From contig JADJXN010000003.1 of NCBI GenBank assembly GCA_016715815.1, positions 186,001 through 250,000 of the forward strand: a stretch of 64,000 nt of DNA. The letters are read 5' to 3'. The notes below the pieces were generated by a model. That model was given only the letters and a program-made list of their open reading frames with translations. It searched no databases and was not told the origin of the DNA. Position 1 is the first letter of the stretch, and each line of letters begins with the position of its first letter. The DNA comes from Oligoflexia bacterium. Lineage in GTDB: Bacteria > Bdellovibrionota > Bdellovibrionia > JABDDW01. Below, piece after piece: positions 54,650 through 64,000 of this stretch. Both the position numbers and the translations under genes were made by a program.

Positions 54650-55573
54650 ATGAATAATTTAAATATTAAAAAGTTAGATAATAATAAGTTAATATTAGAA
54701 CTTAAAAACCTAGTTTCAGAGGAAAGAAAACTCTTATCCTTGGTTTTAGATTACCTTTCAGAAGTACAATCTCGAAAGCTCTATCTTGAACTAGGCTTTC
54801 CCAGCTTATTTGAGTTTTGCGTAAAAGAACTACAATACTCTGAAAGTGCTGCTCAACGTAGAATCTCTGCTATGAGACTTATGAGAGACATCCCAGAGGT
54901 TAAAACTAAAATAGAAGCAGGGAATTTAAACCTTACTACTTTAGCCCAGGCCGCCATGTTTATTGGTCAAGAAAAAAGAGTTAATCAGAAAAGCTATAAC
55001 ATTAATCAAAAACGAGAGCTTTTAGTAAAGCTTGAAAATAAATCAAAGAAAGAGTGTGAGAAGGAATTAATAAAAATATCACCTCTAGTAGTTAATAGCC
55101 TTCAAGACAGAGAAAGGCTTATTACAGAAGAAAAGATAGAGGTGAGATTTGTTATTACAAAAGAGCTTAAAGATAAGCTTGAGAGAGTAAAGGCATTAAT
55201 ATCTCATAAAAAGGCCAATCCTAGCTATGAAGAGCTCCTTTCAGAGCTGGCAGAGATTGCGCTTAACAAGCTTGATAAGAGCATTAACAAAGAAGAAAAC
55301 GCAGTCAAAGGCAAAAGCAGGTGTCAAAGTGCACTTCCGCTGGCGGAAGTAAACTCGCGTTACATTCCAGCAATCATCAAGCGCCAGGTATGGAAGCGAG
55401 ATCAGGGAAAATGCCAATATGTTAGCAACAGAGATAAAAAGTGCAACTCCACACACTTTATTCAAATAGATCATGTCGAACCTTACAGCCATGGCGGCTC
55501 ATCAATAGACATAGATAACTTAAGGCTACTTTGTGGACAACATAATCGCTACAGGTGGGACAAACAAACCTAA
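54650..55573 (+). CDS. HNH endonuclease-domain protein
   Basis: Protein of 307 residues from the ATG at 54650, chosen for its AAGGAG ribosome site (an in-frame codon at 54614 has none). The helical N-terminal domain ('LSEVQSRKLYLELGFPSLFE', 'ESAAQRRISAMRLMRDI') resembles the DUF222-like region seen before HNH domains. The C-terminal HNH nuclease has 'VWKRDQGKCQYV', 'IQIDHVEPYSHGG' and 'NLRLLCGQHNRYR', with the catalytic His in 'IDHVEP'. Such genes are repeated through many Bdellovibrionota genomes (recalled, not checked). The linker carries the inverted repeat ACTTCCGC/GCGGAAGT at 55333-55350. The target is unknown. Confidence 0.85.
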   Translation: MNNLNIKKLDNNKLILELKNLVSEERKLLSLVLDYLSEVQSRKLYLELGFPSLFEFCVKELQYSESAAQRRISAMRLMRDIPEVKTKIEAGNLNLTTLAQAAMFIGQEKRVNQKSYNINQKRELLVKLENKSKKECEKELIKISPLVVNSLQDRERLITEEKIEVRFVITKELKDKLERVKALISHKKANPSYEELLSELAEIALNKLDKSINKEENAVKGKSRCQSALPLAEVNSRYIPAIIKRQVWKRDQGKCQYVSNRDKKCNSTHFIQIDHVEPYSHGGSSIDIDNLRLLCGQHNRYRWDKQT

Positions 55574-55692
55574 TAAAGAAAACAGTCAAGGTGCGAAAGA
55601 AGAACTTAATTACACAATCGGATCAGATGGGAGTAGAGAAAATAAGATAGCCGCTAAAAGCAATTCCAGATTGTAAAGACAGACATAACTGG

Positions 55693-56097
55693 CTAACCAT
55701 TACTATTAGCCAAACTCACCTGCTCATTAAGTGTACAAAAATCATAAAGCACGCCAATAAATAACAATCCACCAGTGCATAGATAAATTATACCACTAAC
55801 CCATTTACCTAAATACATTCTATGAACGCCAAATACCCCTAAGAATGTGAGTAAAATCCAAGTAATGTTATAGTCATGTGCTCCTGGCTTATATTTTATG
55901 TCAGCCGCTGTATCCATAGCGGGAATTAAAAATAAATCAATCAGCCAACCAATTCCTAAAAGACCAAGTGTAAAAAAATAAATTATCCCACTTGTAGTTT
56001 TGCCATAATAAAAGCGGTGCGAACCAGTAAAACCAAAAAGCCAAAGAACATAGCCTATAAACACACTATGCGTGTTAGACCTCACAACAGAACTCAC
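55693..56097 (-). CDS. TM2-domain membrane protein with tandem TM2 units
   Basis: Membrane protein of 134 residues. The GTG start at 56097 is preferred because AAAGAGG sits 6-7 bases upstream; an ATG at 56181 would lie inside the upstream fadJ-like gene. Two successive TM2 units appear: 'GFTGSHRFYYGKTTSGIIYF' with 'GIGWLIDLFLI', then 'GVFGVHRMYLGKWVSGIIYL' with 'FIGVLYDF'. TM2 proteins have two short helices joined by a conserved loop, and their role in bacteria is unclear. It lies 13 bp after the fadJ-like stop on the same strand. Confidence 0.8.
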   Translation of the reverse strand: MSSVVRSNTHSVFIGYVLWLFGFTGSHRFYYGKTTSGIIYFFTLGLLGIGWLIDLFLIPAMDTAADIKYKPGAHDYNITWILLTFLGVFGVHRMYLGKWVSGIIYLCTGGLLFIGVLYDFCTLNEQVSLANSNG

Positions 56098-56110
56098 AAC
56101 TATTCCTCTT

Positions 56111-58315
56111 TCACTGGTAAAACTTTTTACCTGAGCGTGCCATATTAAAAATGGCTCCTGAAGGTTTAAACCTTGGCCCAAATTTCACAGCCATTTCCTC
56201 TAAATCATCCACAATTTTTGAAACTCCTAAAGAATCAGCCCATTTTAATAAGCCTCCTCTAAATGGCGGGAAACCTGTTCCCATAATCATCCCTAAATCT
56301 ACATCTTGTGCAGTTTCAACAATTTTTTCTTCTAAACATAATGCCGCTTCATTAACCATGGGGAATAATACTCTATGAACAAGCTCTTCTGGTTTATACT
56401 TATTATCTAAAGTCTTTTGCACACCACATATATTATGAATATTACCATCAACATTTAATTTTTTTCCAGCCGAGTCATAAATGTAAAATCCTGAGTTGTT
56501 TTTCTTGCCAAGTTTTTTAGCCTCAACAATTTTACTCATCACACTAGCTGGTTCTGCTCTTACACCAAAGGCGGAGTATAAAATTTTGGCTACTTTTGCT
56601 GCTACATCTATTCCCACTTCATCAATTAAGTGCAGTGGCCCCATGGGCATTCCAAATTTTAATAAAGTTTTATCTATGTACTCTACACTTAAACCTTCAG
56701 CAAAAACATAACAAGCCTCATTTAAGTAAGGTAGCAATAGCCTATTAACTAAAAACCCGGGGCCATCTTTCACAACAATGGGCGTTTTACCCATTTTTTT
56801 AGATAAAGCAAAAATAGTAGCACATGCTTTATCTGAAGTGTGAGTCCCTCGGATCACTTCTATAAGTGGCATTTTATTTACTGGGTTAAAAAAATGCATG
56901 CCAACAAAATTCTCTCTATTAGGCCAAGCAGTAGACATTTCTGTAATACTTAATGAGGAAGTATTACTAGCCACAATGGCATCGGCTTTACAAAAACTAG
57001 CCATTTCACTTAAAACCTTCTTTTTAATATTCATATCCTCAACAATGGCTTCAATAATAACATCAAGCTCTTTAAAACCAGCGTAATCAACGCCACCAGA
57101 GATAAGGCTCATTTTTCTTGAAAGATCATACTTTGTAATTTTTTTTCTTTTTAAATCTTTTGAAAATAAATCATTAGCAGTCTTAAGTCCCTTAGTAATG
57201 GCATCAAGGCTCACATCTTTTACCCTTACACTCATCCCTTTATCAGCTGCTAATTGTGCTATGCCTCCACCCATGGTTCCGGCACCTAATACACCCACAT
57301 TTTTAACTTCACTTAAATCAACTGATAAATTGCCACTTAAACCAGTTTGCTTTTTTACACTTTCTGTCATGTAAAATAAGCTAATAAGGTTTTTACTCAC
57401 TTCCGTGACTGCCATTTTTCCAAAAACATCAGCTTCTAAATTAAAACCTTTAAAAAGATTTTTACCATAGGTTTTTCTAACTACATCAAGGGCTGCTAAA
57501 GGCGCCGGGTAATGACCTTTTGTGTTTTTTAAAACTAGATCTCTTGCACCTTTAAAAATTAAAAACTTTAAGGGCCCTTCAAGTAAAGTGTTGGCAAGTC
57601 CACGAGCAGAAAAAAACTTACGTCTTTTTCCTTTTTTAATAACTTCATTAACAAACTTTTTAACTTCTGAGAGCAATAACTCTTTAGGCACACATAAATC
57701 CACAAGGCCTGCTTTATAAGCTTTAGTTCCTAAAACAGTTTTTCCCGCCAAAATAATATCAAGGCTTGCTTGTAAACCAATTAACCTTGGTAGCCTTTGT
57801 GTTCCACCAAAACCTGGAATAATTCCCAATAAAACCTCAGGCAAACCAATTTTTGTAGAAGCATCATCTGTAGCAATTCTGTAGTCACAAGCCAAAACAA
57901 GTTCACACCCACCGCCAACGCAAGCGCCATTTATGGCTGCAATGGTGGGCATGGGAAGCGCTTCAAGTAATGTAAATATACTTTGGCCAAAGGCTGCTGC
58001 ATCACGGGCATCTTGCTGAACTTTTAAATCTTTAATCTCTTCAATGTCAGCCCCTGCAAAGAAATTATTATTTTTTTTAGAAATTAAAACTACAGCTTTA
58101 TATTTAGATTGAGAAAGTTCCTCAATAATATTTAAAAGGCGCACTAAAACTTTAGATGTTAATTTATTTACCTTCTCACCTGGCAGATCAAATTCAATCC
58201 AAGCAATATCACCATCGGGCCTTAACCTAACTGCTTCGTTATGTGGGCTAATTTTAGTTTTAAGATTATTAATTTTCTCTTTCGACAATGACAGCTCCAC
58301 CTTGGCCTCCTCCAA
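56111..58315 (-). CDS. fadJ: Enoyl-CoA hydratase / 3-hydroxyacyl-CoA dehydrogenase fusion
   Basis: Fatty-acid oxidation alpha subunit of 734 residues. The N-terminal crotonase domain has 'NNFFAGADIEEIK', 'NGACVGGGCELVLACD' and 'IGLPEVLLGIIPGFGGTQRL'. The dehydrogenase domain starts at about residue 325 with 'VGVLGAGTMGGGIAQLAADK', 'ASNTSSLSITEM' and 'GMHFFNPVNKMPLIEVIRG', and a second C-terminal dimerisation repeat follows. It performs two steps of beta-oxidation. The thiolase gene upstream overlaps its 5' end by 47 bp. The true start may be a later codon, such as the TTG after GGTGGAGCTGTCA, because the first ATG falls well inside the thiolase frame. Confidence 0.93.
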   Translation of the reverse strand: MEEAKVELSLSKEKINNLKTKISPHNEAVRLRPDGDIAWIEFDLPGEKVNKLTSKVLVRLLNIIEELSQSKYKAVVLISKKNNNFFAGADIEEIKDLKVQQDARDAAAFGQSIFTLLEALPMPTIAAINGACVGGGCELVLACDYRIATDDASTKIGLPEVLLGIIPGFGGTQRLPRLIGLQASLDIILAGKTVLGTKAYKAGLVDLCVPKELLLSEVKKFVNEVIKKGKRRKFFSARGLANTLLEGPLKFLIFKGARDLVLKNTKGHYPAPLAALDVVRKTYGKNLFKGFNLEADVFGKMAVTEVSKNLISLFYMTESVKKQTGLSGNLSVDLSEVKNVGVLGAGTMGGGIAQLAADKGMSVRVKDVSLDAITKGLKTANDLFSKDLKRKKITKYDLSRKMSLISGGVDYAGFKELDVIIEAIVEDMNIKKKVLSEMASFCKADAIVASNTSSLSITEMSTAWPNRENFVGMHFFNPVNKMPLIEVIRGTHTSDKACATIFALSKKMGKTPIVVKDGPGFLVNRLLLPYLNEACYVFAEGLSVEYIDKTLLKFGMPMGPLHLIDEVGIDVAAKVAKILYSAFGVRAEPASVMSKIVEAKKLGKKNNSGFYIYDSAGKKLNVDGNIHNICGVQKTLDNKYKPEELVHRVLFPMVNEAALCLEEKIVETAQDVDLGMIMGTGFPPFRGGLLKWADSLGVSKIVDDLEEMAVKFGPRFKPSGAIFNMARSGKKFYQ

Positions 58316-59624
58316 TACACAATGTTGCTAAACCAAATTGCACATTACCGCGTCTTTGCATTTCTTTAAGTAAAGTTATAATTAATCTTGAACCTGTGGC
58401 CCCTACAGGGTGCCCCAAAGCAATGGCGCCGCCATTAACGTTTAATATGTCATCGTTAATTTCACCCACTGCCTCACTCAGACCCATTCTGTCTTCATAA
58501 AACTTTTTAGAATTAAATGCTTTTTTACAAGCTATCACTTGCGCAGCAAAGGCTTCATTAAGCTCAATTAAGCCAATGTCTTTTAGCTTCATTCCACCTG
58601 CTCTCTTTAGCGCCACAGGTGTAGCTAGCGTTGGCCCTAGTCCCATTCTCTCAGGTTCAAGGCCCATAAAAGCATAAGAGCGCATCACTCCAAGAGGCTT
58701 GTAACCAAGAGCTTCAGCTCGAGCCCTTTTCATCATTAAAATCATCGCCGCTCCGTCAGTAATGGGGCATGAGTTTCCTACAGTTATGGTTCCAAATTTT
58801 TTATCAAAAAATGGCTTTAATTTAGAAAGCTTTTCAAGGCTAATATCTTTTCTAGGCCCCACATCAGCACTAACATATTTTTCAAACTTTGGTGGCAAAA
58901 ACACAGGTGTCATCTCTTGAGCATGAATACCACTCTCTCCCGCTCTTAATGCTTTTTGGTGAGAGCTAAGTGCAAACTCATCTTGCTGAGCTCGTGAGAT
59001 TTCAAATTCTTTAGCTAAAATCTCAGCAGTTTGCCCCATATTTATTCCGCAAAATGGATCTGTTAAACCTTGCATTAAAGAAATAATGGGTTTGTTAGGT
59101 GTTTCAGAAAAAGGAGCTGTGGTGACTAAATCTTTAACTTGGTTTAAGTTAGCCCCCACTAAACCCGCAAGGGCTGAGAGCTTTTGCCCGCCACTTCTGG
59201 CGCCTGCAAGAGCTTCAAAAGCAGCCACTTGGTTTTTACTCATCATTAAAGGCATTTGAGACATGTTTTCCGTGCCTCCGGCTAAAACTACTTCAGCCAT
59301 ACCAGATTTAATTTTATCAAAACCTTGGGCCACACTTTCCATAGCTGAGGCACAGTTTCTATGTACCGTATAGGCTGAAACTTCCTTTGGAATACCTGCA
59401 TTTAAAGCCACAACTCTTGAAATATTAACTGCATCAGAAGGGGTGCCAGTATTACCAATAATGACTTCGTCAACAGTTTTTACATTTAAGTTTGTTTTTG
59501 CAATGAGTTCTTTTAAGGCTTGTTTGCCAAGCTCTGCTGCATGAACATTTTTAAAGTCAAGGCCTGCTTTAACAAACGGGGTTCTTACCCCTTCAACAAT
59601 CACAACGTCATTTTCAGATTTCAT
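58269..59624 (-). CDS. fadI: Acetyl-CoA C-acyltransferase (thiolase)
   Basis: Thiolase of 451 residues. The nucleophilic Cys is in 'HRNCASAMESVAQG' (about residue 90), the His is in 'GGAIALGHPVGATGSRL', and the second Cys is in 'LCIGGGQGGAVIV'. The length and the pairing with a fused hydratase/dehydrogenase correspond to the FadI/FadA partner of the fatty-acid oxidation complex. It catalyses thiolytic release of acetyl-CoA. It is the first gene of the operon, transcribed away from the malic enzyme gene. Confidence 0.94.
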   Translation of the reverse strand: MKSENDVVIVEGVRTPFVKAGLDFKNVHAAELGKQALKELIAKTNLNVKTVDEVIIGNTGTPSDAVNISRVVALNAGIPKEVSAYTVHRNCASAMESVAQGFDKIKSGMAEVVLAGGTENMSQMPLMMSKNQVAAFEALAGARSGGQKLSALAGLVGANLNQVKDLVTTAPFSETPNKPIISLMQGLTDPFCGINMGQTAEILAKEFEISRAQQDEFALSSHQKALRAGESGIHAQEMTPVFLPPKFEKYVSADVGPRKDISLEKLSKLKPFFDKKFGTITVGNSCPITDGAAMILMMKRARAEALGYKPLGVMRSYAFMGLEPERMGLGPTLATPVALKRAGGMKLKDIGLIELNEAFAAQVIACKKAFNSKKFYEDRMGLSEAVGEINDDILNVNGGAIALGHPVGATGSRLIITLLKEMQRRGNVQFGLATLCIGGGQGGAVIVEREN

Positions 59625-59726
59625 AAGTTTTCCTCATTTTTTATCAAAAAAAGGTTAGCATAACCTCACAATCAAATCCTCAAATTTAATTTGCTAACGC
59701 GCTACGTCTATTTATATAAATGAGCA

Positions 59727-62000
59727 ATGCCAATTGAAAAAGATGCTCTTGAGTACCATAGCACAGGACGCAAGGGTAAAATTGAAGTTGTATCTTCAAA
59801 ACCATGCTTCACACAAAGAGATCTTTCTCTTGCTTACACACCAGGTGTGGCTGAGCCGTGCAAAGCCATCGCACAAAATCAAGATAAAGTTTACGACTAC
59901 ACCACTAAAGGAAATCTTGTTGCTGTTATTTCAAACGGCACTGCCGTTTTAGGTTTAGGGAATATTGGCCCCCATGCAGGAAAACCTGTCATGGAAGGAA
60001 AAGGAATTTTATTTAAACGCTTTGCTGATATAGACGTTTTTGATCTTGAACTTAACACTCAAAATTCAGATGAATTTATAAATGCCGTTTCTCTACTAGA
60101 GCCTACTTTTGGTGGAATTAATTTAGAAGACATAAAAGCACCTGAGTGTTTTTACATTGAAGAAGAATTAAAAAAAAGAATGAAGATCCCGGTGTTTCAT
60201 GATGATCAACATGGAACAGCCATTATTAGTGGAGCTGCTTTTATAAATGCACTTGAAATTACAAAAAAGAAAGCTTCCGAAATAAAAGTTGTTTTTAATG
60301 GTGGCGGTGCTGCAGCCATAGCGTGCGCTAAATTATTTATTAGTCTTGGTGTTAAACATAAAAATTTAATTATGTGTGACACCAAAGGTGTCATTTATAA
60401 AGGCCGCCCAGATGGAATGAATAAATATAAAGATGAATTTGCAACAGATCAAAAAGCCCGCACTCTAACTGACGCTTTAAAAAATGCAGATGTTTTTGTA
60501 GGTGTAAGTGCTAAGGGAGCTGTGACAAAAGAGATGCTAAAAGGCATGGCCAAAAACCCTATTGTTTTTGCCATGGCCAATCCTGATCCTGAAATTACTT
60601 ATGATGATGCAGTGGATGCAAGGCCCGATGTCTTAATGGCCACAGGACGTAGTGATTACCCCAACCAAGTTAATAACGTTTTAGGCTTTCCTTTTATTTT
60701 TAGAGGAGCTCTTGATGTAAGAGCCACTGCTATTAATGAAGAAATGAAAATTGCAGCAGTTCATGCCCTTGCAAAACTTGCCCGTGAAGACGTACCAGAT
60801 TCAGTATCAAGAGCCTACGGTGGTAAAAAATTTAAATTCGGCCCTGAGTATATCATTCCAAAACCCTTTGACCCACGGGTTTTATTATGGGTCGCCCCCG
60901 CGGTTGCTGAAGCAGCTATAAAATCAGGGGTAGCAAAAAAACCTTTTAAAAATATTAATGATTACCGTGAACATCTTGAAACGCTTTTAGGGACATCCCG
61001 TGGAGTTATTAGAAACGTTATTAATAAAGTAAAATCTAGTTCAAAAACAGATCATCATCTGCCAAGCATTGTTTTTCCTGAAGGCTACAATGATAAAGTA
61101 TTAAGAGCTTGTAACAGTGTCATTGAAGAAGGTGTCGCTCGTCCTATTATTTTAGGAAATGAGACAAATGTTAGACAAAGAATTAAAGATTTAGATCTAA
61201 ATCTTTTAAAAGACGTAGAAATTATTCAACCCATAAAATCAAAAAAGTTTAGTGTTTACGCAAAAAAATTTCATGACCTTAGAAAAAGAAAAGGCCTCAC
61301 CTTTGCTGAAGCCGAGAGACTCATTTATGACCCTAACTACTATGGGGCAATGATGGTTCACATGGGTGATGCCGATGGTTTAATAAACGGTGTGACACAA
61401 AGTTATTCTGAAAGTGTTAAACCCATTTTACGTGTGCTTGGTACACAAAAAGGAGAAGTAGCGGCAGGTTTATACATGATCATAATGAAAAACCGCCTCT
61501 TATTTTTTGCGGACACCACTGTGAACATTAACCCATCAGCTGAAGAACTAGCAGCCATTGCAATTAATTGCGCAGAGTCAGCTAAGTTTTTTGATGTAAA
61601 ACCACGCATTGCCATGCTTAGTTTTTCAAACTTTGGTTCAAACCGCACTGAAAGCACAGAAAAAATGAAGCTGGCAACTGAGCTTGTAAGACAAAAGCGC
61701 CCAGATTTAATTGTTGATGGGGAAATGCAAGCCGACACTGCTGTTGATCCTAAAATTGTTCAAGAACACTTTCCATTTTGTGAAATTAAAGATGGTGCAA
61801 ATATTCTTATATTCCCAGATCTTAATTCAGGTAATATTGCTTACAAACTTATGCAACGCTTAGGTAACGCTGAAGCCATTGGCCCTATTCTTTTAGGTAT
61901 TACAAAACCTGCTAATTGTATGCAAAGAGCCGTTGATGTTAATGACCTTGTTAACATGACAGCTATTACAGCCATTCAGTGCCAATACAAACACACATGA
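59727..62000 (+). CDS. maeB: NADP-dependent malic enzyme with phosphotransacetylase-like domain
   Basis: Protein of 757 residues. The N-terminal malic enzyme domain (about 1-430) has 'YTPGVAEPCKAIA', the divalent-metal and substrate motif 'FHDDQHGTAIISG', and the NADP Rossmann segment 'VVFNGGGAAAIACAKL'. The C-terminal half (about 440-757; 'IVFPEGYNDKVLRAC', 'LIFPDLNSGNIAYKLMQRLG') is a Pta-like domain that is regulatory, not catalytic, in known MaeB. It decarboxylates malate to pyruvate, yielding NADPH. There is no Shine-Dalgarno before the ATG. TTGCTA (59691) with ATATAA (59714) would start the transcript at or near the ATG. The stop overlaps hflX by ATGA. Confidence 0.94.
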   Translation: MPIEKDALEYHSTGRKGKIEVVSSKPCFTQRDLSLAYTPGVAEPCKAIAQNQDKVYDYTTKGNLVAVISNGTAVLGLGNIGPHAGKPVMEGKGILFKRFADIDVFDLELNTQNSDEFINAVSLLEPTFGGINLEDIKAPECFYIEEELKKRMKIPVFHDDQHGTAIISGAAFINALEITKKKASEIKVVFNGGGAAAIACAKLFISLGVKHKNLIMCDTKGVIYKGRPDGMNKYKDEFATDQKARTLTDALKNADVFVGVSAKGAVTKEMLKGMAKNPIVFAMANPDPEITYDDAVDARPDVLMATGRSDYPNQVNNVLGFPFIFRGALDVRATAINEEMKIAAVHALAKLAREDVPDSVSRAYGGKKFKFGPEYIIPKPFDPRVLLWVAPAVAEAAIKSGVAKKPFKNINDYREHLETLLGTSRGVIRNVINKVKSSSKTDHHLPSIVFPEGYNDKVLRACNSVIEEGVARPIILGNETNVRQRIKDLDLNLLKDVEIIQPIKSKKFSVYAKKFHDLRKRKGLTFAEAERLIYDPNYYGAMMVHMGDADGLINGVTQSYSESVKPILRVLGTQKGEVAAGLYMIIMKNRLLFFADTTVNINPSAEELAAIAINCAESAKFFDVKPRIAMLSFSNFGSNRTESTEKMKLATELVRQKRPDLIVDGEMQADTAVDPKIVQEHFPFCEIKDGANILIFPDLNSGNIAYKLMQRLGNAEAIGPILLGITKPANCMQRAVDVNDLVNMTAITAIQCQYKHT

Positions 62001-63250
62001 TTGATCTTTTACCCAAAAAAGATAAAGCCATCATTGTTGGTATTGCATTAAAATCAAATACTTTAAATTTCCAAAATAATTTAGATGAACTAGCCCAACT
62101 TTGCGAATCGGCCGGTGGAATTGTTGTAGGTGTCACTCATCAAAAACTAGAAAAAATAAATCCAGCAACTTATATAGGTACCGGCAAAGTTGAAGAGTTA
62201 CGACAATTAAAAGATCAAACAGGTGCTAATTTAATTATTATAGATGCTAAGCTTAGTGGCATTCAGCAAAGAAACCTAAATATGCAAATAGGAATTCCAG
62301 TTATTGATAGAAGCCAACTCATTATTGATATTTTTGCCACCCGAGCACAAACCAGAGAGGGTAAGCTTCAAGTGGAGCTTGCTCAGCTAAAAGATCAACT
62401 CCCAAGGCTTATAGGTGAGGCTATTGCAGGTTTATCTAAACAAGCAGGTGGAATTGGCACAAGAGGCCCAGGGGAGACAAAACTTGAAACTGACAGACGT
62501 CGAGTACAGGAGCGTATTGAGCAAGTTAAAAAAGAATTAGAAGGGGTTAGAAAGTCGCGCGCACTTCACAGACATAGACGCTCCCAGGTTAGAGTTTCAA
62601 CTATTGCCCTTGTGGGCTACACCAACTCTGGTAAGTCCACATTATTAAATGCATTAACAAATGCAAAAGTTTTAAGTGAAGATAAACTTTTTGCAACACT
62701 TGATCCTACAACCAGAAAATTATTTTTACCTAGCGGGAGAAAAGTCGTTCTTACAGACACTGTTGGTTTTATTAACCAATTACCCCACCATCTTGTTGAA
62801 GCTTTTAAAGCTACCTTTGAGGAAATTTCAGAAGCCCAACTTATTTTACATATTCATGATGCCTCTCACCCACAACAAAAAGAGCATTCTGAAGTGGTTA
62901 ACAACTTATTAAAAGAAATTGGAGCTGAAAACAAAGCCGTATTGCATGTTTATAATAAAATCGATCTTTTAACCAACCAAAGATCAACCAACATTCACCG
63001 CCTTGTACCTTTTGTGAATGTATCAGCAAAAACAGGTCAGGGCCTAGATGAATTAATTAACGCCATAGAAAATGAATTTAATAAAATGACAAACCTAGTT
63101 GATCTTTATTTGCCCGCAAGCGATCCTTCTTTAGTTTTCAAGCTTTCACGTGATGGGAATATTATCTCTCAAGAACAAGGTGATCATGTTAACCATGTAA
63201 AAGTAAAACTCAGTGAAGATGCCTTGCAACGTTGGAGTAAATACCTTTAG
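61997..63250 (+). CDS. hflX: Ribosome-associated GTPase HflX
   Basis: GTPase of 417 residues. The start is the ATG at 61997, overlapping the maeB stop (ATGA); an in-frame GTG at 61979 is less likely. The N-terminal HflX domain contains 'GTGKVEELRQL' and the family signature 'GGIGTRGPGETKLETDRRR', and a basic coiled segment follows. G1 is 'GYTNSGKSTLLNAL', the G3 region is 'LTDTVGFINQLPH' and G4 is 'YNKIDLL'. It rescues stalled or heat-damaged ribosomes in characterised species. It converges on the permease gene with only 2 bp between stops. Confidence 0.95.
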   Translation: MIDLLPKKDKAIIVGIALKSNTLNFQNNLDELAQLCESAGGIVVGVTHQKLEKINPATYIGTGKVEELRQLKDQTGANLIIIDAKLSGIQQRNLNMQIGIPVIDRSQLIIDIFATRAQTREGKLQVELAQLKDQLPRLIGEAIAGLSKQAGGIGTRGPGETKLETDRRRVQERIEQVKKELEGVRKSRALHRHRRSQVRVSTIALVGYTNSGKSTLLNALTNAKVLSEDKLFATLDPTTRKLFLPSGRKVVLTDTVGFINQLPHHLVEAFKATFEEISEAQLILHIHDASHPQQKEHSEVVNNLLKEIGAENKAVLHVYNKIDLLTNQRSTNIHRLVPFVNVSAKTGQGLDELINAIENEFNKMTNLVDLYLPASDPSLVFKLSRDGNIISQEQGDHVNHVKVKLSEDALQRWSKYL

Positions 63251-63252
63251 AA

Positions 63253-64000
63253 TTATTTAAAAATTTCAATGGGGCTTTGCCTTGATGCTAGCCTTGCCGG
63301 CAAATAGCTACTTAAAACCGTTACTAAAAAACCAAAAATAATAATGCCTGTTACTACAAAATAATCTACAAGTACGGGAAAGCGCGTATCGTAATAAACA
63401 TCTGGCAACTCTATAATTGGGTATCTTAATAGCAAGTAGCATATTAAAAGTCCTAATAGGCTTCCGCTAACTATTCCGCCAAAACCAATAGTCACGCCAA
63501 TTTTTAGAAACATTTTAGCAATTTGACTTGCTTTTGCTCCCATAGACTTTAACACGCCTACATCTTTTCTTTTTTCAGCTACAAGTAAAAATAACACTGA
63601 CATAATTGAAAAACTACTAACAAGAATTGTTAGGGCTAAAAAAATACCCATTAATCTTTTTTCCATTTTTAGAGAATAAAAAAGTGCTTGGTTTAAATCC
63701 TGCCAAGTTAATACATTTTTATAACCATGCTTTTTTAAGTTCCCTGCTATTTTTGTTGCAACATAAGGGTTGGGCAATCTTGCCTCAACACCTTCTTCTA
63801 ATGAAGCAGTATCTTTAAACCTTGAAGGAAAAAGGCTTTGGTTAAAAAAAACATATCTTGTATCCAACTCTGAAATCTCTGTTCTGATCAGTGCTTTAAT
63901 AATAAATTTTTCATAAACTGGGGCTTCATCAGGTGTGAGTAAACTCTCAGGCGCTATAAGAGTAATTTCATCATTATCAATAACTCCAATGCTTCTAGCT
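63253..64000 (-). CDS. ABC transporter permease, LolC/LolE type (5' truncated)
   Basis: C-terminal 248 residues of an FtsX/LolC-E family permease; the frame is open to the window edge, so the start lies beyond 64000. A periplasmic segment ('GYKNVLTWQDLNQALFYSLK') is followed by three or four membrane helices. The conserved cytoplasmic coupling element 'RKDVGVLKSMGAKASQIAKM' lies between helices, and 'LPARLASRQSPIEIFK' forms the end. These permeases work with LolD to release lipoproteins from the inner membrane. This fits the many lipoproteins in the window. Confidence 0.9.
   Translation of the reverse strand, partial: ARSIGVIDNDEITLIAPESLLTPDEAPVYEKFIIKALIRTEISELDTRYVFFNQSLFPSRFKDTASLEEGVEARLPNPYVATKIAGNLKKHGYKNVLTWQDLNQALFYSLKMEKRLMGIFLALTILVSSFSIMSVLFLLVAEKRKDVGVLKSMGAKASQIAKMFLKIGVTIGFGGIVSGSLLGLLICYLLLRYPIIELPDVYYDTRFPVLVDYFVVTGIIIFGFLVTVLSSYLPARLASRQSPIEIFK

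Overview
The window looks like AT-rich chromosomal DNA of a Gram-negative bacterium, most plausibly a Bdellovibrionota-type (Bdellovibrio-like) organism. That assignment is an inference from gene content: a giant phage-tail-fibre-like surface protein of the kind called mosaic adhesive trimers in Bdellovibrio, a glycine-rich secreted partner, many lipoproteins and secreted proteins without recognisable relatives, and a full fatty-acid and branched-chain acyl-CoA degradation set. No insertion sequence, prophage, CRISPR array or rRNA was seen.

Layout. 1-4.8 kb (+): an amine or omega-amino-acid catabolic operon (partial class III aminotransferase, aldehyde dehydrogenase, second class III aminotransferase, APC permease). 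5-10.1 kb (+): a large lipoprotein with four putative Ig repeats and two beta-helix modules, then a frameshifted lipoprotein gene. 10.2-11.1 kb (-): a HEPN/MNT pair directly downstream of an initiator tRNA-fMet. 11.2-15.5 kb (-): a housekeeping operon (M50 protease, trpS, scpA, scpB, membrane protein). 15.5-19.9 kb (-): a DUF89-like phosphatase, small secreted or membrane proteins, a lipoprotein with a toxin-like C-terminal domain, and a DUF4143-type ATPase.

20.2-38.8 kb (+): the surface-fibre locus. A gene of about 14.3 kb (about 4,778 codons if intact) encodes a signal peptide, phage-fibre-like repeats, and almost three copies of a nearly identical 1,824-bp tandem repeat. It is interrupted by two indels, -1 and -2, that together restore frame. 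A glycine-rich/Cys-rich secreted protein and two small single-span membrane proteins follow.

38.8-46.3 kb: acyl-CoA metabolism, with an acyl-CoA dehydrogenase, a stand-alone B12-binding protein, fused isobutyryl-CoA mutase (IcmF, with F/Q residues diagnostic of isobutyryl-CoA), enoyl-CoA hydratase and 3-hydroxybutyryl-CoA dehydrogenase. A heptad-repeat coiled-coil gene lies between. 46.4-55.6 kb: an outer-membrane barrel, an SH3b protein, an acyltransferase, a nucleoside phosphorylase-like enzyme, secreted unknowns, a methyltransferase and an HNH endonuclease. 55.7-63.3 kb: a TM2 protein, the FadJ/FadA pair, a malic enzyme with a phosphotransacetylase-like domain, and HflX. The window ends inside a LolC/E-type permease gene.

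Working together, the metabolic genes suit an organism living on amino acids, fatty acids and branched-chain acyl groups. The 20-38 kb locus looks dedicated to building and exporting a long, recombinogenic surface fibre.
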